DNA of 64,000 nt. It comes from Salivita marina (GTDB lineage: Bacteria; Pseudomonadota; Gammaproteobacteria; Pseudomonadales; Azotimanducaceae). Of this stretch, positions 25,728 through 36,859 are shown in pieces. The notes beneath the pieces were generated by a model that saw only the letters and a program-made list of their open reading frames with translations, was not told where the DNA came from and ran no database searches. How positions within the stretch are numbered: the stretch's first letter is position 1; each line of letters begins with the position of its first letter. A program made the position numbers and the translations under genes. The DNA is taken from contig JAYQNS010000004.1 of the NCBI GenBank assembly GCA_038144425.1, forward strand, positions 1 through 64,000, in the 5' to 3' direction.

Positions 25728-27784
25728 TTGATCCTTTGGGTTGGCTCAAGCCAGGTCGGCGCAGCGGATTTTGGGGGCGCCGGCCTCTTAGACCTTCCTA
25801 GCGCACGAATGCGTCCTGACGGTGCGTTGACCCTTGGCACCTCACAACAAGATACGGAAGACATCTACTCCGTCACCTATCAGGCCTTTCCTTGGCTAGA
25901 GGGCACCTTCAGGTACGTTATCCAAAACCCCGGTGGGAAGCTTGGATCTCGGGAAGCGAACCGAGACCGCAGCTTTGAAGTCAAAGCGCTGTTGCTCGAA
26001 GAATCCGCCCTCACTCCTGCCCTCGCCTTTGGGCTACGGGACATGTTGGGCACCGGTGTTTTTAGTTCTGAGTACCTCGTGGCTAGCAAACGCCTGGGCC
26101 GAGCGGACCTTACCCTTGGCATGGGCTGGGGGCGTCTTGCCGAGTCGGAACCGGCTCCCCAACCCAGTGGCACAACTATTCGATGGCGCCCGCGCCCGCA
26201 CGGCAACAACAGGCCTGGGGGCGAGCCCAGCGTAGAAGATTTTTTTCGGGGCGAGGATGTTGGGATATTCGGTGGCGTCGAATTCGATTTGCCCTACCAA
26301 ACCCGTCTTCTAGCTGAATACACCAGCGATGCGTACGAGCGCGAAACACGCTTCGGCACGCTAAAAGACCCCTCACCTTTCAGCTACGGCTTGGGATGGC
26401 GCCCGGCCCCAGGGGTAGATCTCGTAGTCAGCCATCAGCTGGGTGCGGATATCGCTGTGTCGCTTTCCGCGACCCTGGATACGAAAAGCGAAGCGCCGCA
26501 AAAGCTTCCCCGCCTTTTGAGCGTGGACGAGCCTCCGGAGCGCTGGGATGCCTCAGAAAGCTTCAAGCCAAACACCTGGTACGCTCGCCTACTTTTTGAC
26601 GTTGAGCGCTCCGGTCTTCTAATGCTATCTGGGGATCTGCGGGACCGAGGGCGGATTGCCTGGCTTGAAATCGAAAACGGCACCTATGCCTACGAGGCGG
26701 ACGCCATCCGCAAGGTTCTAACCCTAGCGGAGCTTCATTTGCCTCGCTCCGTGGGAGCGGTGCATGTCATTTTACAAACTGATGGCGTTGCCCAAAGCCA
26801 TGTACGTTATCAGCGACGTTTAGGTGCGCGGGGACAGGCCGAAGCCTTTTCTCTGGTGAACGAAGCCTCTCCTGATCTCAGTCATGCCGCCCCGGGCGAT
26901 GCCCACTAACCCTGATTTTTCCACCGCCTATCGCAAGCCCATGTTCAATTTCGGCATCAACATCGGGCAGCGCCTCATGATCATGGATCCAGACGACCCC
27001 TCCGCTACCAAGCCCTCGCCCGCATCAATCTTGGTGCCGATTTGGGACGCGACTGGTACCTCCGGGGCAGTGTGGCACTCAATATCTATAACGATTGGGA
27101 CACCATTACGCGGAAGTCGGATTCCGTACTGCCCCGGGTCCGCTCGGAGATTCGCCAATACCTTCAGCAAGGGAACACGGGCATTGACGCACTGTTCCTC
27201 GAAAAGCGTGGCATGCTCGCTTCTGACGTGGTCTATCGGCGCCATGGCGGCATTTGGAGGAGATGTTTTCGGGCATCGGGGGTGAGGTGCTTTATCGCCC
27301 GTTCCCTAGCCGCTTCGCCCTCGGCCTTAACCTGAATTACGTGTGGCAGCGTGACTTCGACAAAAGGTTCGATCACCAGGATTACAAAGTGCTCATTGGG
27401 CATGCCTCAGCCTATTGGGCCTCGCCCTTCGCCAATTACGATGCAGCGGTGCACGTTGGCGTTACTTGGCAAAGGATTAGGAGCCACTTTTGAGGTGCGC
27501 CGCACCTTCACCAACGGCTGGATGGTTGGCGGATTCTTTACGCTGACCGACGTGCCCTTCGAGGAATTTGAGAAGGCAGCTTCGACAAGGGGCTGTTTTT
27601 CCGCATTCCCTTCAACAGCCTATTACCAGGCAACACCCGGGGCGCCTACCAAACCATCATCCGCACCATTCAGCGAGACGGAGGAGCGCGCCTCGAGGGC
27701 ATTGGCGATACGCTTTGGTGGGAAGGGCGCGGCCATCGGTCTGACGCCCTCACGTCGACACGAAACCGCATGGTGCCGCAGTAA
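25728..27784 (+). CDS. yjbH: YjbH-family outer membrane protein for exopolysaccharide, frame-broken
   Basis: Outer-membrane protein family tied to exopolysaccharide or capsule export (YjbH/GfcD/WbfB). Visible: end of a signal peptide (ILWVGSSQVGAA), DFGGAGLLDLPSARM, FPWLEGTFRY, GVEFDLPYQTRLLAEY, and near the end FDKGLFFRIPFNSLLPGN, all characteristic. About 680 residues when joined. The first ~390 codons are intact; frame changes follow near 26902, 27000, 27255, 27490 and 27580. The start is uncertain: TTG 25728 is the only candidate after the terminator and gives a short signal. The stop TAA overlaps the ATG of the next gene (TAATG, 27782-27786). Confidence 0.8.
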
Positions 27785-28318
27785 TGCAAATTAGAGTATC
27801 CATGATGAGAACAGCATTGCTTGCAGGAGCCGCGCTTCTACTTGCGGCCTTACAAGGCTGTGCCTATGTGACCGTGCAGGCACCCCAACTCACTGCCGTT
27901 CGCGCCCTTTTCCCCTCAGACCCACCGGTGGACTTCGAACCCTTCACCTGGCGCCTGCGCTGGGCAGGCAGCGAGCAGCCGGTGGTGCCCGTTGCAGTCA
28001 ATGATCAGTTCGTATTTACCCACAAAAAGCGGTGTTCAGGTGACCTTCGATGGCTGGAACATCACGCGAGTGGCAGGCTTGCTTGGCCGAGAAGCCCTCA
28101 TCCTCGAGCTCAACGAAGCGGGGGTTCTTCTCATTACTCAGGGCCTTCAAGGCATCTATGAGGGCCCCTGCGAACCCTGGGTAACCGAACCCAACGGCTT
28201 CTCCCAGCGCTGCGAGGACCTGGAGCCTCGACGTATTACGCTGGATCAATCAGGGAATATCCAAGCGCTTTCCTTTACGATACATCCCTCCTACCCGGCG
28301 CTTGTGCTAGAGCGCTGA
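27784..28318 (+). CDS. Lipoprotein of the polysaccharide export operon (YjbF/GfcB-like by position)
   Basis: A type II signal peptide with lipobox LQGC near residue 26 gives a lipid-anchored, probably outer-membrane, protein of about 178 residues. FTWRLRW and VTFDGWNITRVAGLLG recall the GfcB/YjbF family, and the position after yjbH fits, but the similarity is too weak to be sure. The frame changes near 28020 (VFTHKSGVQVTFDGW when corrected). The start overlaps the yjbH stop. Confidence 0.55.
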
Positions 28319-28338
28319 CAGAAGGAATACTTATTTTC

Positions 28339-30891
28339 ATGGCTAATCGCGCTACCTACCTGCTGCTCGCATCGCTTTTGGGGGTCTTTTCCTTGGGCGC
28401 TCATGGCGCGTCCCTAGTGGATGTTCCGCCTGGCGTTATCGCTCAGCTCAAAACCATGCCCCCGGCGCAGGCTCGGGCCTTAGCAGAACAGTACGGGTCG
28501 ACCTAGGAGCGATCGTCGGCGAAACCACAGCCTCTGGCCCGGCACCTGGGCAGCTCCCGGGAAGCTTAAGCCCGCCACAGCTACCTGGGGACGGCCTCCC
28601 GATGCCGAGCGAACCCCAAAGCCTCGAAGAGCAGGAGAAACAATCGGCGGCTTCTCAAGTGATCGAGCCCTTGGACCCCGCCGAGCGCTTTGGCCTTGGA
28701 TTCTTCTCCGCGGAAGTCAGCACTTTTTCTCCTCGATAATACTCCCGTACCTCCAGGATTACCGCCTGGGCCCCGGCGATGAACTGAAGCTATTGTTGCT
28801 GGGCCAGGATGCCGGCGAGCTTACGCTGACGATCGATCGCACTGGCGCGGTAGCGCTTCCTGAGCTCGGACTTATTACCGTTGCCGGCATGAGCTTTGAG
28901 GCCGCGGCAGAACTTCTGCGCGAGGGGCGCGTCGCGGCGGAACGCATCGGGGTACAGGCCCTCATGTCCATGGGGCGACTGCGAGCCATCAATGTAATGC
29001 TCGCCGGCGAAGTTCGATCCCTGGGGCTCGCTCCCTTTCAGCGTTATCTCGAGTCACCCACGCTTTTTCGCCTCCGGAGGGCTCTCGCCCGTCGGAAGTC
29101 TAAGAAACATTGAGGTAAAACGGGGCGGAGAGCTGGTTGGCCGATTTGACGCCTATGATCTTCTTCTTGAGGGAGACGGCTCGGGAGATATACAACTTCG
29201 AGACGGCGACGTGGTATTCGTACCCCCTCTCGCTCGTCTGGCGGGCGTAAGCGGCGCCGTGCGCCGCCCGGGAGTATTTGAGCTCACGGAAGGCGAATCC
29301 TTGTCGAACCTGCTGGCCATGGCCGGCGGGCCAACGGCGCGAGGGCGGAGCGAAGGCATCCTGCTGGAGCGGGAGCGCCCAAATGGCGGGCCTGAGATCC
29401 TCCAGCTCGGCCTCTGAACTTGCAGCGCTGCCCTCGGAGCCCGGGGATCGCCTCCGTGTTCAGCTGGCGTCGCAGCGCTTTTCTAACCGCGTCACTTTGA
29501 AGGGAGCGGTGCAGCGCCCAGGGGTATATGGCCATTTCCCGGAATGCGCATCAGCGATTTGCTCCAAAACCCCGATGTAGACGTTTTGGAAAATACCGAT
29601 CTCGCCTATGGCCTAGTTGTGTCCACTGATCGCCTCAATGGCACCATTGCTGTTCGCCAATTTGCACCGGCGCGTGTGTTTGGGACAGGGTTTGACGCGG
29701 ATTTGGTGCTAGAACCACGAGATACAGTGCTGGTATTTAGCCGCCCTGGGGCGAACGACGCTCTGCGCGCTCAAGCCGAAGCCGAAGCCGAGGAAGCCGA
29801 AGCCTGAAGCTGAAGCTGAAACCGCCAGCCGCAGGGTCCTGCTCGCCCCGGTGCTGGCCCAACTGGATCGGCAAGCCAGCCCGGCTGCGCCGGTTGCCAC
29901 CGTGCGCATTGAAGGCGCAGTACAGGCCCCGGGGCGCTACCCACTGGGCGAGGCTTACACCGTTGCCGATTTGGTCGACGCAGCCGGAGGCTTTCGGGGC
30001 GATGCTTATGAGGACAACATTGAGGTCCAGCGAGTGGTGCTGAATCGCGATAGCGTCGCCGAGGTGCGGACCCTAGCAGCAACAGTCCAGGCAGCCGGCG
30101 CTGGCCTCGCCGCCGTTGACCTCGTAAGCCGTGATCGCGTCTCAGTCCGGGCCATCCCCAACTGGCAGCCCGATGAGTCCGTGGTGCTTGAAGGGGAGTT
30201 TCGCTTCCCTGGTGAGTACGCCCTGTTGCCTGGAGAAACGCTGGGTGAATTGGTCGACCGGGTCGGCGGCGTACCACACAGGCATTTCCTTACGGGGCCG
30301 TCTACACCGCCGAAGTGGCCGCCGCCACGGAGCGAGCGGAGACTGAGCGCTTCGCCAATGAAATCCGACGCTCTTACGCGAGCATGGCGCTGACCCAGCA
30401 AGCGCAGCGGGCGACCTTTCAGGAACTTGAGCAGTCAATCCAATCCATTTTGGAACGGGAAGCGCTGGGACGAATCGCGATCGATATGCCGCGCATCTTG
30501 GCAGGTGATCGAGGGGCTGATGTGGTTCTTTCCGACGGCGATAGAATCTTCCTACCCCGACGAAATGACACGGTGACCGTCCTCGGAGAGGTGTTCCGCC
30601 CCGGAGCTTTCGCTTTGAGGCCGGCCAGTCCCTGGACGATTACTAGCCCTTGGGGCTGGGGTAACAGCCCGTGCCGATCAGCAAGGAATCTATGTGGTTC
30701 GCTAACGGACGAGTAGACCGCCCGGAACGGAGTCTTTTACGCTTCGGCCTCGCAGATTCTGATTGCGCCCAGGGGATACCATTGTGGTGCCGGTGAACGC
30801 GTCCTACCGCGATCCGCTGGATTTCTGGACAAGCATCACTCAGGTGGCGTACCAAACGGGTATCGCCATTGCCGTTGTTCTAAGGAACTAG
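28339..30891 (+). CDS. Polysaccharide export protein with several SLBB domains (OtnA/Wza-like), frame-broken
   Basis: ATG 28339 gives a signal peptide (LLLASLLGVFSLGAHG). After a Pro/Gln-rich stretch comes the polysaccharide export domain (YRLGPGDELKLLLLG), then repeated SLBB units recognised by VxGxVxxPGxF/Y: SGAVRRPGVFEL, LKGAVQRPGVYG, IEGAVQAPGRYPLG, LEGEFRFPGEYAL, LGEVFRPGAFA. The end is VAYQTGIAIAVVLRN. About 850 residues, the size of the large OtnA-type proteins of marine bacteria, which form the outer-membrane polysaccharide channel. Frame changes near 28506, 28735, 29090, 29415, 29545, 29800, 30285 and 30620. An EAEAEEAEAEAE linker lies near 29775-29820. Confidence 0.8.
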
Positions 30892-30897
30892 TGGGAA

Positions 30898-31847
30898 ATG
30901 CGATTCAACGAAACGAAAGACGTCAGCCAGGATAGAGAATCGACGATAACAAATGAATTCCCAGAAATAGCTAAATACCTGTGGCTTAAAAAGACACATT
31001 CTTCTGGCTACGTTTGCTTCAAAGCCATTTTATCGTTCTCGATAACTTTCATGTTATCCCCGAAATATAAAGCTACAACACTGGTTACGACAAGGGATTC
31101 GGAAGAGAGCCTAGCAGGACTACCTCAGCAATATGGAAGCCTCGCCAGCCTTGCAGGAATTTCATTACCGGCCAGCAAAGGCGAATCGAAAACAGAAATA
31201 GCGCTAAAAATTCTTTATTCGCGAAAATTTCTTCTCGCCTTCACAAGAGAACACAATCTGGTCCCGCATTTAATAGCGGGGAGGAAATGGAACGAACAAA
31301 GAAGAAGCTTAAACCGAGCTTCCCCGTAGAGCACAAAAATAACGAGGTACAGTCAACACAAGGCTATAGCCTCCCAAATAAAGAACCCACCAGCGAAGAC
31401 ATCTACGAGACGTGGCTGGAAGTCTTATCAGTAGAACAGTCTGACGATAAAAAATTCGTAGAATTATCCATTGAGCATTTCTCCCCCACGCTGGCGCGAG
31501 ACTGGCTCATTTTATTAGTTCAGGACCTAAACGATGCAGTGAGGAAACGCGAACTTGCAGACTCAGAGCGCGCCTTAACGTACTTTCAAAACCAATTGAA
31601 AACAGCATCAACTGTGGAGATTAAGGAACTGACAGCAACCCTTATGCGATCGCACATGGAATCGAAAATGATGGCGTCAATTTACCCAGATTACGTATTC
31701 ACAACCATCGATCCTCCGCAAATACCAGAAGAACCAAGCAAACCTAAAAAACTGGTAATAACTCTAGTATTCGCGACACTCGGCCTCTTAATTACACTTT
31801 CCTTTTTGTTTTACAATATTCCACCAAAAACGAACGCAACGTTATAA
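30898..31847 (+). CDS. Wzz-type polysaccharide chain-length protein, one frame break
   Basis: Inner-membrane co-polymerase that sets polysaccharide length. N-terminal membrane segment (FKAILSFSITFML) after a short cytoplasmic tail, periplasmic YKATTLV and a helical region (RALTYFQNQLKTAS), then IDPPQIPEEPSKPKK directly before the C-terminal membrane segment (LVITLVFATLGLLITLSFLFY): the standard Wzz order. The frame changes in a G run near 31285. It starts 6 bases after the SLBB gene. From here the DNA is visibly richer in A and T. No tyrosine-kinase domain follows. Confidence 0.8.
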
Positions 31848-32173
31848 AAAAGAGCCATAGACATAAAATCGATTTTTACTCAATAACGTCGTTTATAAAG
31901 AGCTAGCTAAAGACCGCTGAAATTGCACAGGGTACAACAGAGAATTCTCGTTGCCGAATAAACGAATAAAAAGCTAATCATAAAGCACCGCAAAATAGAA
32001 GGCGGAAATCAGTCCATTTTTTAGATAACAAGCAAACATCACTAGATACCTTTAAAAAAGACACAGACATTGCAAAATAGCTTGGGGCACATCGAAGACG
32101 AGTGAACCCTAGAATTACCGAATGTTGCTACCACAGGGACAGCTCCAGCGATGAGCGGCCCCCTCCACAGAAT
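31848..32173. other. AT-rich intergenic stretch
   Basis: No coding sequence or clear terminator recognised; many stops in all frames. It separates the export operon from a small gene with its own promoter. Confidence 0.5.
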
Positions 32174-32201
32174 TTGACAAACATAAAAAATTTGCTACAG
32201 T
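32174..32201 (+). promoter_or_regulatory. Consensus sigma-70 promoter
   Basis: TTGACA at 32174-32179 and TACAGT at 32196-32201 with a 16-base spacer, within AT-rich DNA, 32 bases before the ATG of the small secreted protein. The best promoter seen in the window. Confidence 0.7.
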
Positions 32202-32232
32202 GCTTGGTCATATGCCAGAGAGGACCGCCACT

Positions 32233-32418
32233 ATGCCAAACCAAAAAATAGCCGCGTCCATTCTAATTGGAGCAGCACTCATCGTCGCTTTACCGACTAC
32301 CGCAGCGGAATATCGCGCCGACGGAAAGATCGGCGAAATGCTGGTATCAGAGATTCTTGGAGAATGCGCAATAGCTCCCGCAAATTTCACCGCCCCAGGA
32401 AACTGCGGCTCTAAATAG
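32233..32418 (+). CDS. Small secreted protein, 61 residues
   Basis: ATG 32233 is preceded by AGAGGA at 8-base spacing and by a consensus promoter. MPNQKIAASILIGAALIVAL leads to PTTAAE, a good signal-peptidase site, leaving a mature peptide of about 37 residues with two Cys (GECAI and NCGSK). No family recognised. A single open frame with its own strong promoter in a region of broken genes suggests it is real; possible roles are a matrix peptide or small secreted factor, which is speculation. Confidence 0.55.
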   Translation: MPNQKIAASILIGAALIVALPTTAAEYRADGKIGEMLVSEILGECAIAPANFTAPGNCGSK

Positions 32419-32593
32419 GTTTCGCTTGACTGCCAAGGGTTAACTAGAGCAAAAGCAGAGGCGCTCGCAACTTGAGATCGCCCAGATGGCAAAGGCGCCT
32501 CGATTTAACGATAACCTATTGGTTTTCGGACGACCAACTAGTAAACGGGCGCTGTATTGTTAATCAAATAAAGCTCAACTAAGACCGAAACAG

Positions 32594-33025
32594 ATGCATT
32601 TGAACAACATAATGCGCGCGACCTCTGGGTTCATCGCCGGCGGGCTTGGTGGGTTGGTTTTGTTATTCGCCGACGGGCGAGATTTACGCCTGAGCAATGA
32701 AGAGGTCGCGAATAATGCCTACCACCAGGCAAGCAAGGCAGTTACCGCGATCAACGATGATTCAGTAACACTTATAACGCCACAAATGGGCCTCTCTGAA
32801 AATAGAACAGACAAGGATATTTCAAGCTTAAATCTGAGCAAACGGGAACCAGAGATTGCTGCAAGCGGCCGCCCATCACAAGAGGAGGGCCAGGTTCTCT
32901 CCAAGTTACAAGATAGACCCGGGGAAAATATTCAGAATCTCAGCGATCCAGAAGATCCGCAAACTATTAGGGGCACATTAAAGAGAGTAGCGGTTGGTAA
33001 TGCCTATCTCGCCGATGAAATCTAA
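32594..33025 (+). CDS. Hypothetical membrane-anchored protein
   Basis: 143 residues. A hydrophobic N-terminal segment (GFIAGGLGGLVLLF) could be an anchor or uncleaved signal; the rest is polar and low in hydrophobics, with no recognised domain. ATG 32594 or 32612 is possible and neither has a good ribosome-binding site. It points toward the minus-strand synthesis genes. The open frame is intact, but real coding status is uncertain. Confidence 0.35.
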   Translation: MHLNNIMRATSGFIAGGLGGLVLLFADGRDLRLSNEEVANNAYHQASKAVTAINDDSVTLITPQMGLSENRTDKDISSLNLSKREPEIAASGRPSQEEGQVLSKLQDRPGENIQNLSDPEDPQTIRGTLKRVAVGNAYLADEI

Positions 33026-33113
33026 ATTTTTTGCGACGCGGAATCGACGTAAACGAAGTCGTTAACCGGCAATGGGAACATGATAAATTGAGACTTAGTG
33101 TCAGCAGCCTGTC

Positions 33114-33600
33114 TCATGTACGATATCGAAGAACCTTTGCAGGAATGCCCCCGATAATCGCTCCATCAGAAAAGGACTTTGTTACAACGCTATTAGCAGC
33201 GATAATGACATCATTACCAATCGTCACGCCTTTTAAAATGCTAACACTTCGCCAAACCCAACACCTATCGCCAATGGATACAGACCGAATTTCTAACCCA
33301 GTCAGTCGCGGAACAGATCCAATAGCCCCAATTCGATGGTCGGGTCAGAAATGAAAACCCGCGAGGCAATTAAAACGTCCTCTCCGATAACAACGCTTTT
33401 CGCGCACGCGAAATGACAGTAATCGTTAGCCTGAAATCCACTTCTATCTGAAGAACCCCCCTTAAATATATCAACTCTATTAGAAACACCTAGGGTAAGC
33501 CCTCGCCCAAATAGAAACTTACCTTCACAGCGAAGCCGAAAGGGAAGACGAATTAATCTTGCCCTTGAGAAAAAAACCACCGTAAAAGCCTTGCATAATA
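33114..33600 (-). CDS. Hexapeptide-repeat acetyltransferase (WcaF/WbbJ-like), frame-broken
   Basis: Transfers an acetyl group to a sugar during polysaccharide synthesis. The first part reads RLIRLPFRLRCEGKFLFGRG, FGRGLTLGVSN, CAKSVVIGEDVLIASRVFISD, left-handed beta-helix hexapeptide style; after a frame change near 33330 the end is SIGDRCWVW, VTIGNDVIIAANSVVTK and GGIPAKVLRYRT with TGA at 33114-33116. The GGIPAKV-type ending is typical of the family. Start unclear upstream of 33580. Part of the minus-strand polysaccharide cluster. Confidence 0.65.
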
Positions 33601-33649
33601 CAAGAAAAAACTACCGAAAAAAAAAAAAGCCATAGCCCTTAAATCGCAT

Positions 33650-34460
33650 CAAATACCTCAAAGACAGAAAGAACACCAGGTGAATCTGCACTTGCGACCA
33701 GGTAGAAAATAACATGCAAACAACAAACAAAACAATTCCAAAATTAGCAGCCGCAAGTAGTAGACTGGAACGTTTGGGGGATAGGATAAATATATAAAGG
33801 GATAAATCCGAAGATGCTGAAAAGTCTTGAAAAAGTTTACCGTGAAAATATATGCAGAAAACGTCAGCAAGACGTCACGTTTACGAGAGTTAGTAATAAA
33901 GAAATAAAACCAAGCCCGCGTACGGGAGGCAGGTTAGAGCGGCGAAAAATAATTGCAAAGCTGTCAGAGAATATAAAGAAGCTGTGGGAAAGACCGAAGA
34001 CCGCAAGAGACTTTACAAAGCTGAAGTCCGCATTCTTTTGATAGGTGATATCAGTACCATGACCTTTTCAACAATACGCCGAAGAATTTCAGAAAAAATG
34101 TCATCACCAACAATAAAAAAGACTGCCAAGCCGACGGTAAAGGATTAGGGAGATGACCTAGAATCTCAACGCGCATCCCAAGTAAAAATAAAACTGCATA
34201 TAAAGCAAAAAAGAGGATCGAAATCTCAAGTGTCACTAGGTAGAAGAAAATACTCGCAACTCCGATTGTCCACTCGAGCCACATACGGCGACTGGGCGCA
34301 AGTGCTGATAAGGCAAGCAATGAAGGAAAAGGGAAAGGAAATCGAAACCTCTAAAAAACCAAAGTAAGAATCAGCGGGCTTGTACAGAGAAAGATAAATT
34401 CTCGGCCCTTGAACAAATAAGGAACAGAAAATAAACCCAAATTGGAAGACAGGCAAACTT
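33650..34460 (-). CDS. Broken multi-pass membrane protein, possibly O-antigen polymerase (Wzy-like)
   Basis: Minus-strand frames at 34226-34456, 34051-34320 and 33658-33870 hold hydrophobic segments in series (FGFIFCSLFVQG, SFPFSFIACL, WTIGVASIFFYLVT, ILFFALYAVLFLLG, FLLLVMTFFLKFFG, LLILELFCLLFACYFL) with short polar links. A polymerase or flippase is expected in such a cluster, and Wzy proteins are poorly conserved, so this is a guess from topology and context. Several frame changes. Confidence 0.35.
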
Positions 34461-34569
34461 TATTAAATAGTAAAATTCATCAAGGCCTTGCCTTTCTACA
34501 CCAAAGCGCAAAAGCTCCGAATCCGCTGAAGATACGAAAAAGAAGACATTAACACATGCAGCAAATAAA

Positions 34570-35240
34570 CCGCTACTAGCAGTGCTCTATTGTAAAAAGG
34601 ACCAACATAGCAAGCGCCATGAAAAATCGTGACATTAACTTTTCCACCAAGTATGCACCAAGACTCTCTTTAAAGGCCAATAAAGCATCATCCCCTTTAC
34701 TTTTATTTTCCGCAAAGAAGGAATCAACGAGCACCGCAAACTTAGCGTCATAAAAAACACCACATATATCGACGTGAAAGCCGTTATCACTGGCGCGCAC
34801 TGGACTATCCAAATAGCATTATTTGGGAAGTAATATGATGCAATATTTACAATGAACCCAGCATTCAAATACGACGCCATGCACGCCGCACCGACTACCG
34901 CCACCGGTTTGCGTATTTTAGAATACCGCTTCCCGAAATTTCCAGCAGAACGAAATTCCTGATAGTTATTATCAGCGCACCGATGAATGCGCATGCCAAG
35001 CACACAAAAAGAAAAGCGACTCAACACATTTGACATCTATAAGGTTGGGCAGCCGTTTAAAATCGGCGCAATAACAAACGACGCCATTCGGGAGAAGAGA
35101 GAGACTTTGTTTTTTTCTACATATGACTCAGCGACCCGCGCCGCGGATTGGCTACTCTGCGTACCTGGAGCTCAACAGCGTAAAAGTCAAGCAACATCAT
35201 TATTTGATAGATCAAAATACTACAAACGCAAGCCATACAG
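34570..35240 (-). CDS. Broken multi-pass membrane protein, possibly flippase (Wzx-like)
   Basis: Minus-strand pieces read SRMASFVIAPILNG, KPVAVVGAACMASYLNAGF, WIVQCAPVITAFTSIYVVFF, FMALAMLVLFTIEHC. Hydrophobic helices alternate with basic loops, as in polysaccharide flippases. Family assignment is tentative. Frame changes near 34740, 34830 and 35030. Confidence 0.3.
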
Positions 35241-35246
35241 GAGCTG

Positions 35247-36078
35247 TCACTCTAAATAGCCCTTTGATTCGCCCGACTTACGTTCCAACCACTCACGATC
35301 CAGCGCACCTTCGCACCATTTCTTTACTTCGTTTTTTTTTCCAGAATCTGTATACACCAGACGAGATACCGGATGGGATTTCAGTTTTGTCCAAAGCGAG
35401 CCGAGTCCCAACGCGTAAAATACTGGGCGGAGGAAGATCTTGTGACCCACAGTACTTTCGGGAAACGCGAAAGAGCTGCTTCGTTTAATTTGGGGATATT
35501 GGTAGAATGACGGCGTATCTTTAGCGCTGCGCAAGCATCATCGTAAATCTTTCCATCTAGGAAATTATTAAAATCCAAGAAGACTATGGGATTCGTCAAT
35601 GTCGTCTCCAACTAACCGTATCCACTTTGGATAATCACTTCGATCGTGGATCCTCGGATCGAGCTTAACTCTATTGGATGGATTTTTAATGGAATTTACT
35701 GATACTACTCCAACTCTGATGTCATGCAGTAGCCTAGATAAAGATAGGTCATAGCAGTCCCTGATAATTATGACGGGTATTGCTTCAAGAGCTGCAGCGA
35801 CTTAAGGTCCTCTTCTGAAAAACATTGCGTTATGGTCGAATATTACGGATACAGGTTTATCATGTGAGGCAACCACTCGCGCAATGGCCTTTCGTCCTGC
35901 TTCAGTTTTATAACCGTAAAATTCCCTTTTCGGGGAATACATAAACATCGGGATGCCCTAGGAAGAACTCATAGAAGGAAGTTGTTCCTGTTTTGCACGG
36001 TCCCGGAAAGACAAAAATCGAGTTACTTTTACCATCGGCCCTCTCTAGCTCTCCAATTTTTCCTAGGGCTCCGATCAT
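35247..36078 (-). CDS. Sulfotransferase, frame-broken
   Basis: ATG 36076-36078 follows GGAGG (36086-36090 on the opposite strand) at good spacing. The N-terminus reads SIFVFPGPCKTGTTSFYEFF, the 5'-phosphosulfate-binding loop (xPKTGTTSL type) of PAPS-dependent sulfotransferases, then HPDVYVFPEKGI and SVIFDHNAMFFRRG; after a frame change VIIIRDCYDLSLSRLLHDIR matches the second PAPS-binding region (strand, Arg, Asp, later Ser). The end lies in 35247-35611 (DFNNFLDGKIYDDACAALKI). Predicted to sulfate a sugar of the surface polysaccharide. At least four frame changes; no open frame over 100 codons marks it. The same frame is open upstream of the ATG, so the start could be earlier. Confidence 0.65.
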
Positions 36079-36160
36079 GTCGATTCCTCCAGTTATGTAT
36101 ACAGAGCTATGGCTTTTCCTCGGAGCCCGACGAGCAATAGTCTCTATAACTTCACCATTA

Positions 36161-36856
36161 TTAATCTGATCCTTTCGAGGGCAAATCTAGCTCTAGTGTT
36201 CTTCGCCTCGATAGACGAGCGGATAAATAGTAGGACGCCAAACTTTTACGAATAACCCCAGCGTCCCTCGGAATAGGGGAGACAAGTCCATGCCAAGAAT
36301 TTTGAGAGGTGTCGAATATAACCGCTCGATTAAACACTGGGGCCACCTTTTTTACGAGCTTAACTGGCTTTCCTTATTACCAGACCAAAACCCTAGTGCC
36401 CCAAACTTTCCGCTTTCTAACGATTCATCTCTACTGCAATAGTATATAATGTTTATTCTTCGCTGCAGCTCAAGCTTAGGGGTATTGCATAATCAAGGTG
36501 AGGATTAAGATTCTCCATCAACGTGGATATGCATCCCGCCCCGTGTAGGCCTTCGTCAGGTAGGAGCGTTTCATTCTTAATAAACTCTAGCTGGTTGAGA
36601 AAATTTTGAGTTCACTTGGTGAAAGTACTTATAAATGACCGCCGGAAGCAGATTCCAATTATTACGTCGTCTTCTTTCTTCGATTACATTCCTATATTCG
36701 TGCCAATTTTTGAGAATTATAATCGAAGAAGACCGCTTCAATCTCTTGAGCGACATTTTCTTCCAGGAAGTTATCGATTACAATATGCCGAAATGGTGCG
36801 GCCCTATTAAATTTTTCCCTTTGTTTTTCGGAAAATTGGGGTAGCTCGATTTTCAT
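36161..36856 (-). CDS. 2-oxoglutarate/Fe(II)-dependent oxygenase, frame-broken
   Basis: ATG 36854-36856 (MKIELPQFSEKQREKFNRAA) leads to FRHIVIDNFLEENVAQEIEA, the usual opening of this family. In other frames follow NPHLDYAI with the metal-binding HxD (near 36490-36500), KLELQRRINIIYY, GALGFWSGN, and VFNRAVIFDTSQNSWHG with the distal His (near 36290), then RKSLASYYLSA. All three Fe ligands are therefore present. Such enzymes often sit in surface-polysaccharide clusters; the substrate is unknown. At least four frame changes. It lies between the glycosyltransferase and the sulfotransferase. Confidence 0.65.
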
Positions 36857-36859
36857 AGC

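Noticed and set aside
36600..36844. Plus-strand small frames with aromatic-rich sequence
   Set aside because: The opposite strand reads FRHIVIDNFLEENV of a 2OG oxygenase, so these are antisense.
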